Shown here: positions 25,794 to 34,655 of the stretch, piece after piece
How positions within the stretch are numbered: position 1 is the first letter of the stretch
Layout of the letters: each line of letters opens with the position of its first letter
Origin: Streptomyces aureoverticillatus
Lineage (GTDB): Bacteria > Actinomycetota > Actinomycetes > Streptomycetales > Streptomycetaceae
Assembly: GCF_014649395.1 (NCBI RefSeq)
Contig: NZ_BMSY01000007.1
Span: forward strand, 186,001 to 250,000
Reading direction: 5' to 3'
Length of the DNA stretch: 64,000 bases
Notes under the pieces: model-generated
Seen by the model: only the letters and a program-made list of their open reading frames with translations
Told to the model about the DNA's origin: nothing
Database searches by the model: none
Program-made: the position numbers and the translations under genes

Positions 25794-26048
25794 ATGTCAC
25801 TGATGCCCCTTTCGCCCCATTCAGTGGCCGCGGTCCTCTTCAAGGCCGCCTGCCCCGACTGCCGCGCGCGGTTCGAACTGTCCGCGGGGGCGCTGCGGTT
25901 GGCCATCGGCGCCAGCCGGCGCACCACCTTCTACTCCTTCACCTGCCCGGAGTGCGGCAACGCCGTGCGCAAGCCCGCCGGCGAGCGCATCGTCGAACTG
26001 CTCACCGGGGGCGGGGTGCGGACGCTGCGGCTGCACTCGACCGTCTAG
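25794..26048 (+). CDS. Small zinc-ribbon protein
   Basis: An 84-residue protein with two CxxC knuckles, CPDC and CPEC, spaced about 30 residues, the pattern of a single zinc ribbon. ATG at 25794 has GAGGAGAG 10 bases upstream. It begins 26 bases after pafC and so probably belongs to that operon. Function is not known to me; such ribbons bind nucleic acid or protein. Confidence 0.75.
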   Translation: MSLMPLSPHSVAAVLFKAACPDCRARFELSAGALRLAIGASRRTTFYSFTCPECGNAVRKPAGERIVELLTGGGVRTLRLHSTV

Positions 26049-26051
26049 GCT
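26046..26051 (+). promoter_or_regulatory. Putative -10 box of a leaderless transcript
   Basis: TAGGCT spans the TAG stop of the zinc-ribbon gene and is followed by six bases and the ATG of the small membrane protein. Confidence 0.4.
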
Positions 26052-26057
26052 CGGCAC

Positions 26058-26255
26058 ATGTTCTGGGCGATGCTGGCGGTGGGCGCGGGGTTCTGTGGTC
26101 TCGCCGTCCTGAGTGTGTTCGCGATCAAGGTCTTCGTCGAGGCCCAGCGGCTCGGCCGTCAAGTGACCGAGACCACACGGCAGATCAACCGCGCCGCCGA
26201 GGACCTGGAGAAGGCCGCTGCCGGGGTCGCCCGGGCGGGCCGGGACCTCGGCTGA
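26058..26255 (+). CDS. Tiny single-pass membrane protein
   Basis: A 65-residue protein: one hydrophobic helix (MFWAMLAVGAGFCGLAVLSVFAIKVFV) followed by an amphipathic, charged helix with heptad-like spacing (LGRQVTETTRQINRAAEDLEKAA). A TAGGCT that overlaps the upstream stop lies six bases before the ATG, so the mRNA may be leaderless. Function unknown. Confidence 0.7.
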   Translation: MFWAMLAVGAGFCGLAVLSVFAIKVFVEAQRLGRQVTETTRQINRAAEDLEKAAAGVARAGRDLG

Positions 26256-26518
26256 GCGGCACCTTCCGGCCGGCGCCGGGCGACGACGTCCGATCGCTCG
26301 CGGCGCGCGGCGCGGTGCGGCCTGTCAACTCCCCATATCGGACGGGTACGCTGCTGAAGCGGCCCGAAATGTGAGGCGCGGGCCGCAACTGGGAGTATGC
26401 ACGGGGATTGCCCTGCGTTTACTCCAGGGGGTTACGATCGCTGCCAAGCCCGGTGGTCGGACGACTGTCCGACAGCCGGTCCCGAAATCTGACGCCTCGG
26501 TGAAGAAGGTAGACAGCT
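26256..26518. other. Intergenic region upstream of tatA
   Basis: 263 bases without a credible gene. The half nearest tatA is comparatively AT-rich (TTTACTCCAGGGGGTTACGA) and is the likely promoter area. GAAGG precedes the tatA ATG. Confidence 0.4.
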
Positions 26519-26812
26519 ATGGGTAGGCTCGGCCCCACCGAGATCATCCTGATCCTCGTCATCCTGGTCCTGCTCTTCGGTGCGAAGAAGCTGCCGGACA
26601 TGGCCCGGTCCCTCGGCAAGTCGGCGCGGATCCTCAAGAGCGAGGCCAAGGCGATGAAGTCGGACGGCAAGCAGGACGAGGCGGCCCCCGCCGACCCGCC
26701 CGCGCCCGCCGACCAGTCCGCTCCGCAGCAGCGCACCATCCAGGCCGCGCCCGGCGACGTGACCAGCTCGCGTCCCGTCACCGAGCCGACCGACCAGACG
26801 ACTAAGCGCTGA
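26519..26812 (+). CDS. tatA: Sec-independent translocase subunit TatA
   Basis: A 97-residue protein with the TatA layout: short periplasmic start, one transmembrane helix (IILILVILVLLFG), the FGAKKLPDMARSLGKS hinge and amphipathic helix, then a disordered Pro/Ala/Gln-rich tail. TatA multimers form the pore for folded Tat substrates. tatC follows 51 bases downstream, so both are probably cotranscribed; a TatB gene is not in the window. Confidence 0.95.
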   Translation: MGRLGPTEIILILVILVLLFGAKKLPDMARSLGKSARILKSEAKAMKSDGKQDEAAPADPPAPADQSAPQQRTIQAAPGDVTSSRPVTEPTDQTTKR

Positions 26813-26862
26813 CCCAAGGCCGGTTGCGACGGCCGGCCTGCCGCACGAGATGAGGACGTGGG

Positions 26863-27810
26863 TTGCTCAAGTCTGCCCGCAAGAAGGAGAGGGACCCCGA
26901 GGGGCGGATGCCGCTCGCGGACCATCTGCGTGAGCTCCGCAACCGGCTCGCGAAGGGAATGCTGGCGATCGCGATCGTCTCGATCGTCGCCGCCTTCTAC
27001 AGCGAGGAGCTGATGAAGTTCCTCGCCGACCCGGTGCCGCGCTGCGAGGAGGGGCAGTCCACCACGGGCGGCGTCTGCGCCAAGGTCGCGTACATGGACC
27101 TGCTCTCGCCCTTCACCACCACGGTGAAGGTGTCGCTCATGGTCGGCATCGTCGTGGCCAGCCCGATCTGGCTCTACCAGCTCTGGGCCTTCGTCGCGCC
27201 CGGACTGCACAAGCACGAGCGCAAGTACACCTACGCCTTCGTGGGTGCCGCCGTGCCGCTGTTCTTCGGCGGTGCCTGGCTCGCGTACGAGATCATGCCC
27301 ATCAGCATCCGGGTGCTCCTCGGCATCACGCCCGAGGGCTCCGAGAACATCCTGCCGATGGACAAGATCCTCGACTTCAGCGTCCGGATGGTCCTCGTCT
27401 TCGGCGCCTCCTTCGAACTGCCCCTGCTGCTCGTGATGCTCAACATGACGGGCATGGTCACCGGACGCCGCATGCTCGGCTGGTGGCGCGGCGTCGTGAT
27501 GGGCGTCTTCGTCTTCGGCGCGGTCGCCACGCCCACGACCGACCCCGTCGGCATGCTGGGGCTCGCCGGACCCATCGTCGTCCTCTACTTCCTCGCCGTC
27601 GGCTTCTCGATGCTGAACGACAAGCGCCGCCGCCGCGCGGACCCGGACGCGGAACTCGACGACGACGAGGCCGCCGACCTCGACCTCACCCCGGCCCCGG
27701 TCGACGAGATCGAGCCGGTCCCCGCGTCCAAGGCCCTGCCGGAACAGACCAATGGCGCCGGCTCCGAAGCGCGCACCTCCCGGTACAACGGGTACGACGA
27801 CGTCACCTGA
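26863..27810 (+). CDS. tatC: Sec-independent translocase subunit TatC
   Basis: A 315-residue inner-membrane receptor for twin-arginine signal peptides. It has the cytoplasmic entry motif DHLRELRNRL with its conserved Glu, six hydrophobic segments, YQLWAFVAPGLHKHERK and a long acidic C-terminal tail. The start is TTG (MLKSARKKERDPEGRMPL), preceded by TGAGGA; the nearby GTG is in a different frame. TTG may keep expression low relative to TatA. Confidence 0.95.
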   Translation: MLKSARKKERDPEGRMPLADHLRELRNRLAKGMLAIAIVSIVAAFYSEELMKFLADPVPRCEEGQSTTGGVCAKVAYMDLLSPFTTTVKVSLMVGIVVASPIWLYQLWAFVAPGLHKHERKYTYAFVGAAVPLFFGGAWLAYEIMPISIRVLLGITPEGSENILPMDKILDFSVRMVLVFGASFELPLLLVMLNMTGMVTGRRMLGWWRGVVMGVFVFGAVATPTTDPVGMLGLAGPIVVLYFLAVGFSMLNDKRRRRADPDAELDDDEAADLDLTPAPVDEIEPVPASKALPEQTNGAGSEARTSRYNGYDDVT

Positions 27811-27846
27811 GAATCTCGCGACTGGTTGCCGCGGCACAGCGGCTTG

Positions 27847-27852
27847 TAGGGT
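27847..27852 (+). promoter_or_regulatory. Putative -10 box of leaderless lipid-kinase mRNA
   Basis: TAGGGT lies six bases before the GTG start. TTGCCG at 27826 could be a -35 box with a short 15-base spacer. Confidence 0.4.
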
Positions 27853-27858
27853 CCGCCC

Positions 27859-28749
27859 GTGACCAGCGAGATCACTCTCTTCGTCAATCCCACGGCGGGC
27901 CGTGGCCGCGGCGCGCACGCCGCGCAGCCGGCCGCCGCCGCCCTGCGCGCGGCCGGATTCTCCGTACGCACCGTCATCGGCGAGGACGCCGGGGACGCGC
28001 TGCGCCGGGCCCGGGCAGCGGTGGACGGCGGCACCGGGGCGCTGATAGCCGTCGGCGGCGACGGCATGGCGAGCCTCGCCCTGCAGGCCGTCGCCGGGAC
28101 GCGCACCCCGCTCGGGGTGATCGCCGTGGGCACCGGCAACGACTTCGCGCGGGCCCTCGGCCTGCCCGTGCGGGAGCCCGCCGCCGCGGGGGCCGTCGTC
28201 GCCGCCGCGCTGAAGGAGACCCGGATACGGGACATCGACCTGGGGCGGGTCGGCGCCACCTGGTTCGGGACGGTGCTCGCCTCCGGTTTCGACTCCCGGG
28301 TCAACGACCGCGGCAACCGCATGCGGTGGCCCAGCGGACGCTTCAAGTACGACCTCGCGATGGTCGCGGAGCTGGCCGCGTTCAAGCCCGTTCCGTACCG
28401 CATCACGCTGGACGGCGGCGACGTGCACGAGGTCGAGGCGACGCTGGTGGCCGTCGGCAACGGAACGTCGTACGGCGGCGGCATGCGGATCTGCGCCGGG
28501 GCCGACATGAGCGACGGCCTCTTCGACGTCACCGTCGTCGGCGACTGCAGCCGGACCACGCTGCTCAAGGTCTTTCCACGGGTCTACAGGGGCACGCACC
28601 TGGACCACTCGAAGGTCACCGTGCACCGGGCCGCGCAGGTGGAGCTCGCGGCGCCGGGTACCGCCGGGTACGCGGACGGCGAGCGGCTGGGGGAGCTGCC
28701 GCTGACGGCGCGGTGTGTGCCGGGGGCGGTGCGGATCCTCGGGCCCTGA
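27859..28749 (+). CDS. Diacylglycerol kinase-family lipid kinase
   Basis: A 296-residue DagK/YegS-like kinase. It has the N-terminal FVNPTAGRGRG, the nucleotide motif AVGGDGMASLALQAV, and GTGNDFARALGLP, followed by the beta-sandwich domain with YGGGMRICAGADMSDGLFDVTVVG. It would phosphorylate diacylglycerol or a related lipid at the membrane face. GTG start without Shine-Dalgarno. It lies between tatC and the helicase gene on the same strand. Confidence 0.9.
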   Translation: MTSEITLFVNPTAGRGRGAHAAQPAAAALRAAGFSVRTVIGEDAGDALRRARAAVDGGTGALIAVGGDGMASLALQAVAGTRTPLGVIAVGTGNDFARALGLPVREPAAAGAVVAAALKETRIRDIDLGRVGATWFGTVLASGFDSRVNDRGNRMRWPSGRFKYDLAMVAELAAFKPVPYRITLDGGDVHEVEATLVAVGNGTSYGGGMRICAGADMSDGLFDVTVVGDCSRTTLLKVFPRVYRGTHLDHSKVTVHRAAQVELAAPGTAGYADGERLGELPLTARCVPGAVRILGP

Positions 28750-28874
28750 GGCGGCTCCGGGCGTTCCCCCGGGTGTCGTGCGCCATCGGTTCGTACGCCT
28801 GTGACCTGCGGCTTCTCTCCGGTCCCGATAAAGATCGTCCGTTGTCAGTGGTGGCCGGTAGGCTCGAAAGCACG

Positions 28875-31685
28875 ATGACAGAGGACCTCTCACCGGCCGA
28901 GCGGTATGCGGCAGCGCGTCAGCGTGCTGCCGAGCAGGCCACCGCGCTCGCGGACTTCCGCGAGATGTACGAATTCGGCCTCGACCCCTTCCAGATCGAG
29001 GCGTGCCGGGCGCTCGAATCCGGCAAGGGCGTGCTCGTGGCCGCCCCCACGGGCTCCGGCAAGACGATCGTCGGCGAGTTCGCCGTGCACCTCGCCCTCC
29101 AGCGGGGCAAGAAGTGTTTCTACACCACCCCGATCAAGGCGCTCTCCAACCAGAAGTACGCCGACCTGGCCAAGCGCTACGGCGCGGACCAGGTCGGCCT
29201 GCTCACCGGCGACAACAGCGTCAACTCCGAGGCGCCGGTGGTCGTGATGACCACCGAGGTCCTGCGGAACATGCTGTACGCGGGCTCCCAGTCCCTGCTC
29301 GGCCTCGGCTATGTGGTGATGGACGAGGTGCACTACCTCTCGGACCGCTTCCGCGGCGCCGTCTGGGAGGAAGTGATCATTCACCTTCCGGAGTCGGTCA
29401 CGCTCGTGTCGCTCTCGGCCACGGTGTCGAACGCGGAGGAGTTCGGGGACTGGCTCGACACGGTCCGCGGTGACACCGAAGTGATCGTTTCCGAGCACCG
29501 CCCGGTGCCGCTGTTCCAGCACGTGCTCGCGGGCCGCCGGATGTACGACCTCTTCGAGGAGGGCGAGGGCCGCAAGAAGACGGTCAACCCCGACCTGACG
29601 CGGATGGCCCGCCTGGAGGCCAGCCGGTCGTACAACCCGCGGGACCGCCGCAAGGGCAAGATGGTCCGCGAGGCCGACCGCGAGCGGGAGCGCCGGTCGC
29701 GGTCGCGGATCTGGACGCCGGGCCGCCCCGAGGTCATCGAGCGCCTGGACGCCGAGGGGCTCCTGCCCGCCATCACGTTCATCTTCAGCCGCGCCGGCTG
29801 CGAGGCCGCCGTCCAGCAGTGTCTGTACGCGGGCCTGCGCCTGAACGACGACGAGGCGCGCCTGCGGGTGCGCGAGCTCGTGGAGGAGCGCACCGCCTCC
29901 ATTCCGAACGAGGACCTCCACGTCCTCGGCTACTACGAATGGCTGGAGGGCCTGGAGCGCGGCATCGCCGCCCACCACGCGGGCATGCTGCCGACCTTCA
30001 AGGAGGTCGTGGAGGAGCTGTTCGTGCGCGGCCTGGTGAAGGCCGTGTTCGCCACCGAGACGCTGGCCCTCGGCATCAACATGCCCGCGCGCAGCGTGGT
30101 CCTCGAAAAGCTCGTGAAGTGGAACGGCGAACAGCACGCCGACATCACCCCCGGGGAGTACACCCAGCTCACCGGCCGGGCCGGCCGCCGCGGCATCGAC
30201 GTGGAGGGCCACGCGGTCGTGCTGTGGCAGCGCGCCATGAGCCCCGAGCACCTGGCGGGCCTCGCGGGCACCCGCACATATCCGCTCCGCTCCAGCTTCA
30301 AGCCGTCGTACAACATGGCGGTGAACCTGGTCGAGCAGTTCGGGCGGCACCGCTCGCGCGAGCTCCTGGAGACGTCCTTCGCGCAGTTCCAGGCCGACAA
30401 GTCGGTCGTCGGGATCTCCCGGCAGGTGCAGAAGAACGAGGAGGGCCTGGAGGGCTACAAGGCCTCCATGACCTGCCACCTGGGGGACTTCGAGGAGTAC
30501 GCGCGGCTGCGCCGCGAGCTCAAGGACCGCGAGACCGAGCTCGCCAAGCAGGGCGCGGTCCAGCGCCGGGTCGCCGCCGCGGCCGCCCTGGAGAAGCTCA
30601 AGCCGGGCGACGTGATCCACGTGCCCACCGGCAAGTACGCGGGCCTGGCGCTGGTGCTCGACCCCGGCCTGCCCGCGGGCCGGGCCAACGGACACCGCGG
30701 CTTCGAGCACCAGGACGGCCCGCGCCCGCTGGTGCTCACCGCCGAGCGGCAGGTCAAGCGGCTCGCGTCGATGGACTTCCCGGTGCCCGTCGAGGCCGTG
30801 GAGCGGATGCGCATCCCCAAGTCGTTCAACGCGCGCTCCCCGCAGTCGCGCCGCGACCTCGCCTCCGCGCTGCGCACCAAGGCCGGGCACATCGTGCCCG
30901 AGCGGCACCGCAAGGGCCGCGCGGCGGCCGCCGACGACCGCGAGATCGCCCGCCTGCGCGCCGAGTTGCGGGCCCACCCGTGCCACGGCTGCGACGAGCG
31001 CGAGGACCACGCCCGCTGGGCCGAGCGCTATCACCGGCTGCTGCGCGACACCGCGCAGCTGGAGCGCCGCATCGAGGGGCGTACGAACACCATCGCCCGC
31101 ACCTTCGACCGCATCGTCGCGCTCCTCACCGAGCTCGACTATCTGCGCGGCGACGAGGTGACCGAGCACGGCAGGCGCCTCGCCCGGCTCTACGGCGAGC
31201 TGGACCTGCTGGCGAGCGAATGCCTGCGTGCCGGCGTGTGGGAGGGCCTGTCGCCCGCCGAACTGGCGGCGTGCGTCTCGGCGTTGGTGTACGAGGCCCG
31301 GGTCGGCGACGACGCGCTCGCGCCCAAGCTTCCCTCCGGCAAGGCCAAGGCGGCGCTGGGCGAGATGGTGCGTATCTGGGGCCGTCTGGACGGCCTGGAG
31401 GAGGAGTTCCGGATCAGTCAGACGGAGGGCGTCGGGCAGCGCGAGCCCGACCTGAACTTCGCCTGGGCGGCGTACATGTGGGCGAGCGGCAGCGGCCTCG
31501 ACGAGGTGCTGCGCGAGGCGGAGATGCCGGCCGGGGACTTCGTGCGCTGGTGCAAGCAGGTCATCGACGTGCTCGGGCAGATCTCGGCGGCGGCGCCGCG
31601 CGAGGGCAGCACGGTCGGGAAGAACGCGCGCAAGGCCGTGGACCAGCTCCTGCACGGAGTGGTGGCGTACAGCTCCGTCGGCTGA
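28875..31685 (+). CDS. Ski2-like DEAD/DEAH-box helicase (HelY type)
   Basis: A 936-residue SF2 helicase. Motif I is APTGSGKT, II DEVHY, III SATVSN, IV FIFSRAGCEAAV, V ETLALGINMPARSVV and VI QLTGRAGRRGID. The C-terminal half has the rRNA-processing arch/DSHCT-like domain (EAEMPAGDFVRWCKQVIDVLGQI). Mycobacterial HelY is the closest named relative. The ATG at 28875 gives TEDLSPAERYAAARQRAAEQ, the family start; the open frame continues >1 kb upstream but overlaps the lipid-kinase gene. A TAGGCT (28859-28864) precedes the ATG by ten bases. Presumed role is RNA metabolism. Confidence 0.92.
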   Translation: MTEDLSPAERYAAARQRAAEQATALADFREMYEFGLDPFQIEACRALESGKGVLVAAPTGSGKTIVGEFAVHLALQRGKKCFYTTPIKALSNQKYADLAKRYGADQVGLLTGDNSVNSEAPVVVMTTEVLRNMLYAGSQSLLGLGYVVMDEVHYLSDRFRGAVWEEVIIHLPESVTLVSLSATVSNAEEFGDWLDTVRGDTEVIVSEHRPVPLFQHVLAGRRMYDLFEEGEGRKKTVNPDLTRMARLEASRSYNPRDRRKGKMVREADRERERRSRSRIWTPGRPEVIERLDAEGLLPAITFIFSRAGCEAAVQQCLYAGLRLNDDEARLRVRELVEERTASIPNEDLHVLGYYEWLEGLERGIAAHHAGMLPTFKEVVEELFVRGLVKAVFATETLALGINMPARSVVLEKLVKWNGEQHADITPGEYTQLTGRAGRRGIDVEGHAVVLWQRAMSPEHLAGLAGTRTYPLRSSFKPSYNMAVNLVEQFGRHRSRELLETSFAQFQADKSVVGISRQVQKNEEGLEGYKASMTCHLGDFEEYARLRRELKDRETELAKQGAVQRRVAAAAALEKLKPGDVIHVPTGKYAGLALVLDPGLPAGRANGHRGFEHQDGPRPLVLTAERQVKRLASMDFPVPVEAVERMRIPKSFNARSPQSRRDLASALRTKAGHIVPERHRKGRAAAADDREIARLRAELRAHPCHGCDEREDHARWAERYHRLLRDTAQLERRIEGRTNTIARTFDRIVALLTELDYLRGDEVTEHGRRLARLYGELDLLASECLRAGVWEGLSPAELAACVSALVYEARVGDDALAPKLPSGKAKAALGEMVRIWGRLDGLEEEFRISQTEGVGQREPDLNFAWAAYMWASGSGLDEVLREAEMPAGDFVRWCKQVIDVLGQISAAAPREGSTVGKNARKAVDQLLHGVVAYSSVG

Positions 31686-31700
31686 CGTACACGGCGTTCA

Positions 31701-31735
31701 AGTGGCCCCCGTCGGGTGAACCGGCGGGGGCCACT
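31701..31735 (+). terminator. Terminator behind the helicase gene
   Basis: AGTGGCCCCCGTCGG and CCGGCGGGGGCCACT form a 15-bp stem with one G-T pair and a GTGAA loop. Confidence 0.85.
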
Positions 31736-32158
31736 GTCGTCCCCGCGTCCGGCGCGCCCCACCGGCGGAGCACCATGGCTGAAACCAATCCCTCGGTGAC
31801 TCCACGCGGTCATACAGTCGCCACGCGTGCAAATGGAGCAGAGTGTATGCCCCTCCGCGGGCGCTCGCAGAGGGTTGCCGAATATGACTCCAGCGTGATG
31901 CGAGCGGACTAAGCTCGCCCGGAGCGCGGCGAGTTGAACGAGTTGCGACAGATTCGCGCGCTTGTTCCCAGATATTCGATAGTTCGTTTTCTTCGCGCGG
32001 GGCGAACCCCCGGCGAACCCCTCATACCCCCACATCCATCACATGCGTTTACAGCGTCACCCACGTTCCGTATCGCACCACCACGCACATCCCCCACATC
32101 CCCCACGTATCCGACGTCCCCAACTTCCTCCCCCAAGACGAGTGTTCAGAGGGCATAC
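31736..32158 (+). other. Long AT-richer leader of the conservon
   Basis: About 420 bases between terminator and first conservon gene. Composition is clearly lower in GC, with stretches such as CAGATATTCGATAGTTCGTTTTCTT at 31970-31995. It contains a GCGAGC/GCTCGC dyad (31900-31918) and short repeats of CATCCCCCA near 32090-32112. It probably holds the promoter and a long untranslated leader; no gene is supported. Confidence 0.5.
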
Positions 32159-33802
32159 ATGGTGAGTGTTCAATCGCCTCCCGGTGGCCGAGAAGTCCCT
32201 TACGCGCGCGTGCTGTTGCTGCCCGCCATGGTGATGGCGGCGGCGACGGGAGCCGCCGTCGCCGCGGTGACCGAGCCGGCCCGCACCGCGGTCGGCTGGT
32301 GCGGCGCCGTCGCCACGCTCCTGGTCCTCGCCGTCGGCGCCGAGGCGGCGCGCCGCGGCCGCGTCCTCCGGGGCCTGCGCAGGACGCACGCGGCGCAGAC
32401 CGCCCACCTCGAGCGCCGCATCGCGGCCCTCGACGAGGACACCGTCCGCCTGGGCAGTGAACTGCTGCCCGAGACCCTCCACCGGGTCCGGCAGGGCGAA
32501 GCCCCCTCGGAGGTCATCCGCCACGTCATCGACGGCGACGAGACCAACCGCCGGCTGCCGCAGTCCCAGCGGATCCTGCTGCGCGCCATCCTGGACACCC
32601 TGGACCACGAGGAGGCGATGCGCGAGAACGCGCAGCGCGCCTTCGTCAACATCGCGCGGCGCGTGCAGTCCATCGTCCACCAACAGGCCGCGGAACTGCG
32701 CGACATGGAGGAGTTCCACGGCCGCAACCCCGAGGTCTTCGACGACCTGCTCCGCATCGACCACGGCACGGCCCTCATCGGCCGCCTCGCCGACTCGATC
32801 ACGGTGCTCGGCGGGGCCAGGCCGGGACGCCAGTGGCCCAAGCCCGTACCGCTGTTCAGCGTGTTGCGCGGCGCCATGTCCCGGATCCTGGAGTACCAGC
32901 GCGTCGACCTGCACTCCATCGCCAAGGTCAACATTCACGGCACGAAGGTGGAGCCGCTCATCCACGCCTGCGCCGAACTGCTCGACAACGCCACGCGCTA
33001 CTCGCCGCCGCAGACCCGGGTGCACGTCACCGCGGTCGAGGTGCAGACCGGCATCGCGGTGGAGATCGAGGACGGCGGCGTCAGCCTCAGCGAGGAGGCC
33101 CGCACCCGGGCCGAGCGGATGCTGGAAAGGGCCCAGAAGGGCATGGACCTGAACGACCTCGGCGAGACACCGCGCCTCGGCATGGCCGTCGTGGGCCGAC
33201 TCTCGCAGATGTACAACCTTCAGGTCTCGCTCAGGCAGTCCGCGTACGGCGGCGTGCGCGCCGTCCTCATCGTGCCGCGCGACATGCTCACCTCCGAGCC
33301 GGCACCCGGCCTCGCGCACGGCATCGGCGCCGCCGCCGTGCCGCGCGTGGACGCCAACGGCACGATCATCGAAGAGGCCCGCGACATCCGCCGCAAGAAG
33401 CCGCGCAAGGTCACCACGGTGCCCCGCCCCTCCATGCCGCTCACGGCGTCCATGGAGGACGACATCCCCGAAGTCACCGAGTGGACGGCCAACGGCCTTC
33501 CGCAGCGCAGGAGTCGGGTCAAGATGTCGCTCAGCGAGCGGTACGCGCAAGAGGCCGAGGCCCAGCGCCGCGCCGAGGCGGCCATGGCCGCCGCACCACC
33601 TCCGCCGCCGCAGCCGGCGCAGCGGGAGGAGAAGGCGGAGAAGGAGCCCGGTCTGTGGATCGAGGCCTTCATGAAGGGCGTGAACGGCGAGGACCCCGCC
33701 GCGGGCGACCGCCCGCAGGACCCGGCGGCCCCGCAGCAGGCCCGTAACCAGAACGACCACGGCAGCAGCGCCGACAACGCCGACGAGGGGGGCTGGAAGT
33801 GA
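32159..33802 (+). CDS. rarA: Conservon sensor-like ATPase (RarA/CvnA)
   Basis: A 547-residue histidine-kinase-like membrane protein. Two hydrophobic helices lie at about residues 15-60, then a coiled helical region with LRRTHAAQTAHLERRIAALDEDTVRLGSELLPETLHRVRQ-like signalling helix, and a GHKL ATPase domain with N-box ELLDNATRYSPPQ. A usual phosphoacceptor H-box is not obvious, as in other CvnA proteins. The last ~170 residues are basic then Pro/Ala/Glu-rich. Gene order with rarB-E and the neighbouring helicase match the S. coelicolor rar (cvn9) locus, which restrains aerial mycelium formation. The ATG at 32159 follows AGAGGGC. Confidence 0.88.
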   Translation: MVSVQSPPGGREVPYARVLLLPAMVMAAATGAAVAAVTEPARTAVGWCGAVATLLVLAVGAEAARRGRVLRGLRRTHAAQTAHLERRIAALDEDTVRLGSELLPETLHRVRQGEAPSEVIRHVIDGDETNRRLPQSQRILLRAILDTLDHEEAMRENAQRAFVNIARRVQSIVHQQAAELRDMEEFHGRNPEVFDDLLRIDHGTALIGRLADSITVLGGARPGRQWPKPVPLFSVLRGAMSRILEYQRVDLHSIAKVNIHGTKVEPLIHACAELLDNATRYSPPQTRVHVTAVEVQTGIAVEIEDGGVSLSEEARTRAERMLERAQKGMDLNDLGETPRLGMAVVGRLSQMYNLQVSLRQSAYGGVRAVLIVPRDMLTSEPAPGLAHGIGAAAVPRVDANGTIIEEARDIRRKKPRKVTTVPRPSMPLTASMEDDIPEVTEWTANGLPQRRSRVKMSLSERYAQEAEAQRRAEAAMAAAPPPPPQPAQREEKAEKEPGLWIEAFMKGVNGEDPAAGDRPQDPAAPQQARNQNDHGSSADNADEGGWK

Positions 33803-34212
33803 TCCAGCAGCGGGCCAACTTCGACTGGATGCTCAAGGAACTCGCCGACGGTGTGCACGGGGTCCGGCAGATCGTGGTGCTCTCCGCCGACGGTCTGCGC
33901 ATCGCGCGCCACGGCGGCGACCCCGACGGAGCCGACCGCCTCGCCGCCGCCTGCGCCGGGCTGCAGAGCCTCGCCGCCGCCGTGGCCACCGAGATCCCGG
34001 AGAGCGACGGCAACGGCAGGATGCGCATGGTCATCATCGAGGTCGACGGCGGCTATTTCTACATGATGGCCGCGGGCGCCGGCGCGTATCTCGCCGTGCT
34101 CGCCGAGGAGACCGTCGACGCGGGGCTGATCGGCAACCGGATGCGGGACCTGGTCGTCCGGATCGGCGCCCACCTCACGAGCCCGCCCCGGCGAGACGGG
34201 CAGGCCGTATGA
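33799..34212 (+). CDS. rarB: Roadblock/LC7 conservon protein (RarB/CvnB)
   Basis: A 137-residue Roadblock/LC7 protein (FDWMLKELADGVHGVRQIVVLSADGLRIARHGG...) of the MglB type, which typically regulates a partner GTPase. Its GTG overlaps the rarA stop by four bases (GTGA), and its own stop overlaps rarC the same way, so translation is coupled. It probably acts with the GTPase RarD at the membrane sensor. Confidence 0.9.
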   Translation: MIQQRANFDWMLKELADGVHGVRQIVVLSADGLRIARHGGDPDGADRLAAACAGLQSLAAAVATEIPESDGNGRMRMVIIEVDGGYFYMMAAGAGAYLAVLAEETVDAGLIGNRMRDLVVRIGAHLTSPPRRDGQAV

Positions 34213-34655
34213 CTCATCCGCAAGACCCCCCGCAAGACGCCGTCGCCGACGGCCCGGACGGATTCCCCGGCCTCGACGGCTCCGATGACCGCTTCCAGGC
34301 GGAGGTGCCCGTCCGGCGTGAACGCCGCACTCCCGAGAACCCGGAGAGGCTCTACATCCTCACCGGCGACGACTCGGAGCGGGCACCGCTCGACCTGGTC
34401 ACGCTGATCGTCGCCAAGGGCGACCCGGCCCCGACGGCACAGCCCGAGCAGTCCGCCGTGCTGCGGCTGTGCCGGACACCCCTGTCCGTCGCGGAGCTTT
34501 CGGCCTATATGGCGTTGCCGGTCAGCGTGGTGACCGTGGTCCTCACGGAGCTGCTCGCGGCGGACTTAGTGCAGGCACGCGCCCCCGTGGTGCGCTCCGC
34601 GCTCCCCGACCGTTCCCTTCTCGAAGCGGTGATGCATGGACTTCAAAAGCTCTGA
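34209..34655 (+). CDS. rarC: DUF742 conservon protein (RarC/CvnC)
   Basis: A 148-residue DUF742 protein. The disordered N terminus precedes a winged-helix-like domain (ILTGDDSERAPLDLVTLIVAK; LCRTPLSVAELSAYMALPVSVVTVVLTELLAADLVQ). The ATG is coupled to rarB by ATGA overlap, and the 3' end overlaps rarD by 20 bases. Biochemical role is unknown; it is an invariant part of conservons. Confidence 0.9.
   Translation: MTHPQDPPQDAVADGPDGFPGLDGSDDRFQAEVPVRRERRTPENPERLYILTGDDSERAPLDLVTLIVAKGDPAPTAQPEQSAVLRLCRTPLSVAELSAYMALPVSVVTVVLTELLAADLVQARAPVVRSALPDRSLLEAVMHGLQKL

Noticed and set aside
28842..28864. TTGTCA...TAGGCT as a promoter of the helicase gene
   Set aside because: The spacer is only 11 bases, too short for a -35/-10 pair; only the -10-like box was considered.
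27483..28874. Upstream extension of the helicase frame
   Set aside because: It runs through the lipid-kinase gene in another frame and gives an Arg-rich sequence; the family start is at 28875.
28890..31655. A 921-codon minus-strand open frame opposite the helicase
   Set aside because: The plus-strand helicase has every SF2 motif; the opposite frame is low-complexity.
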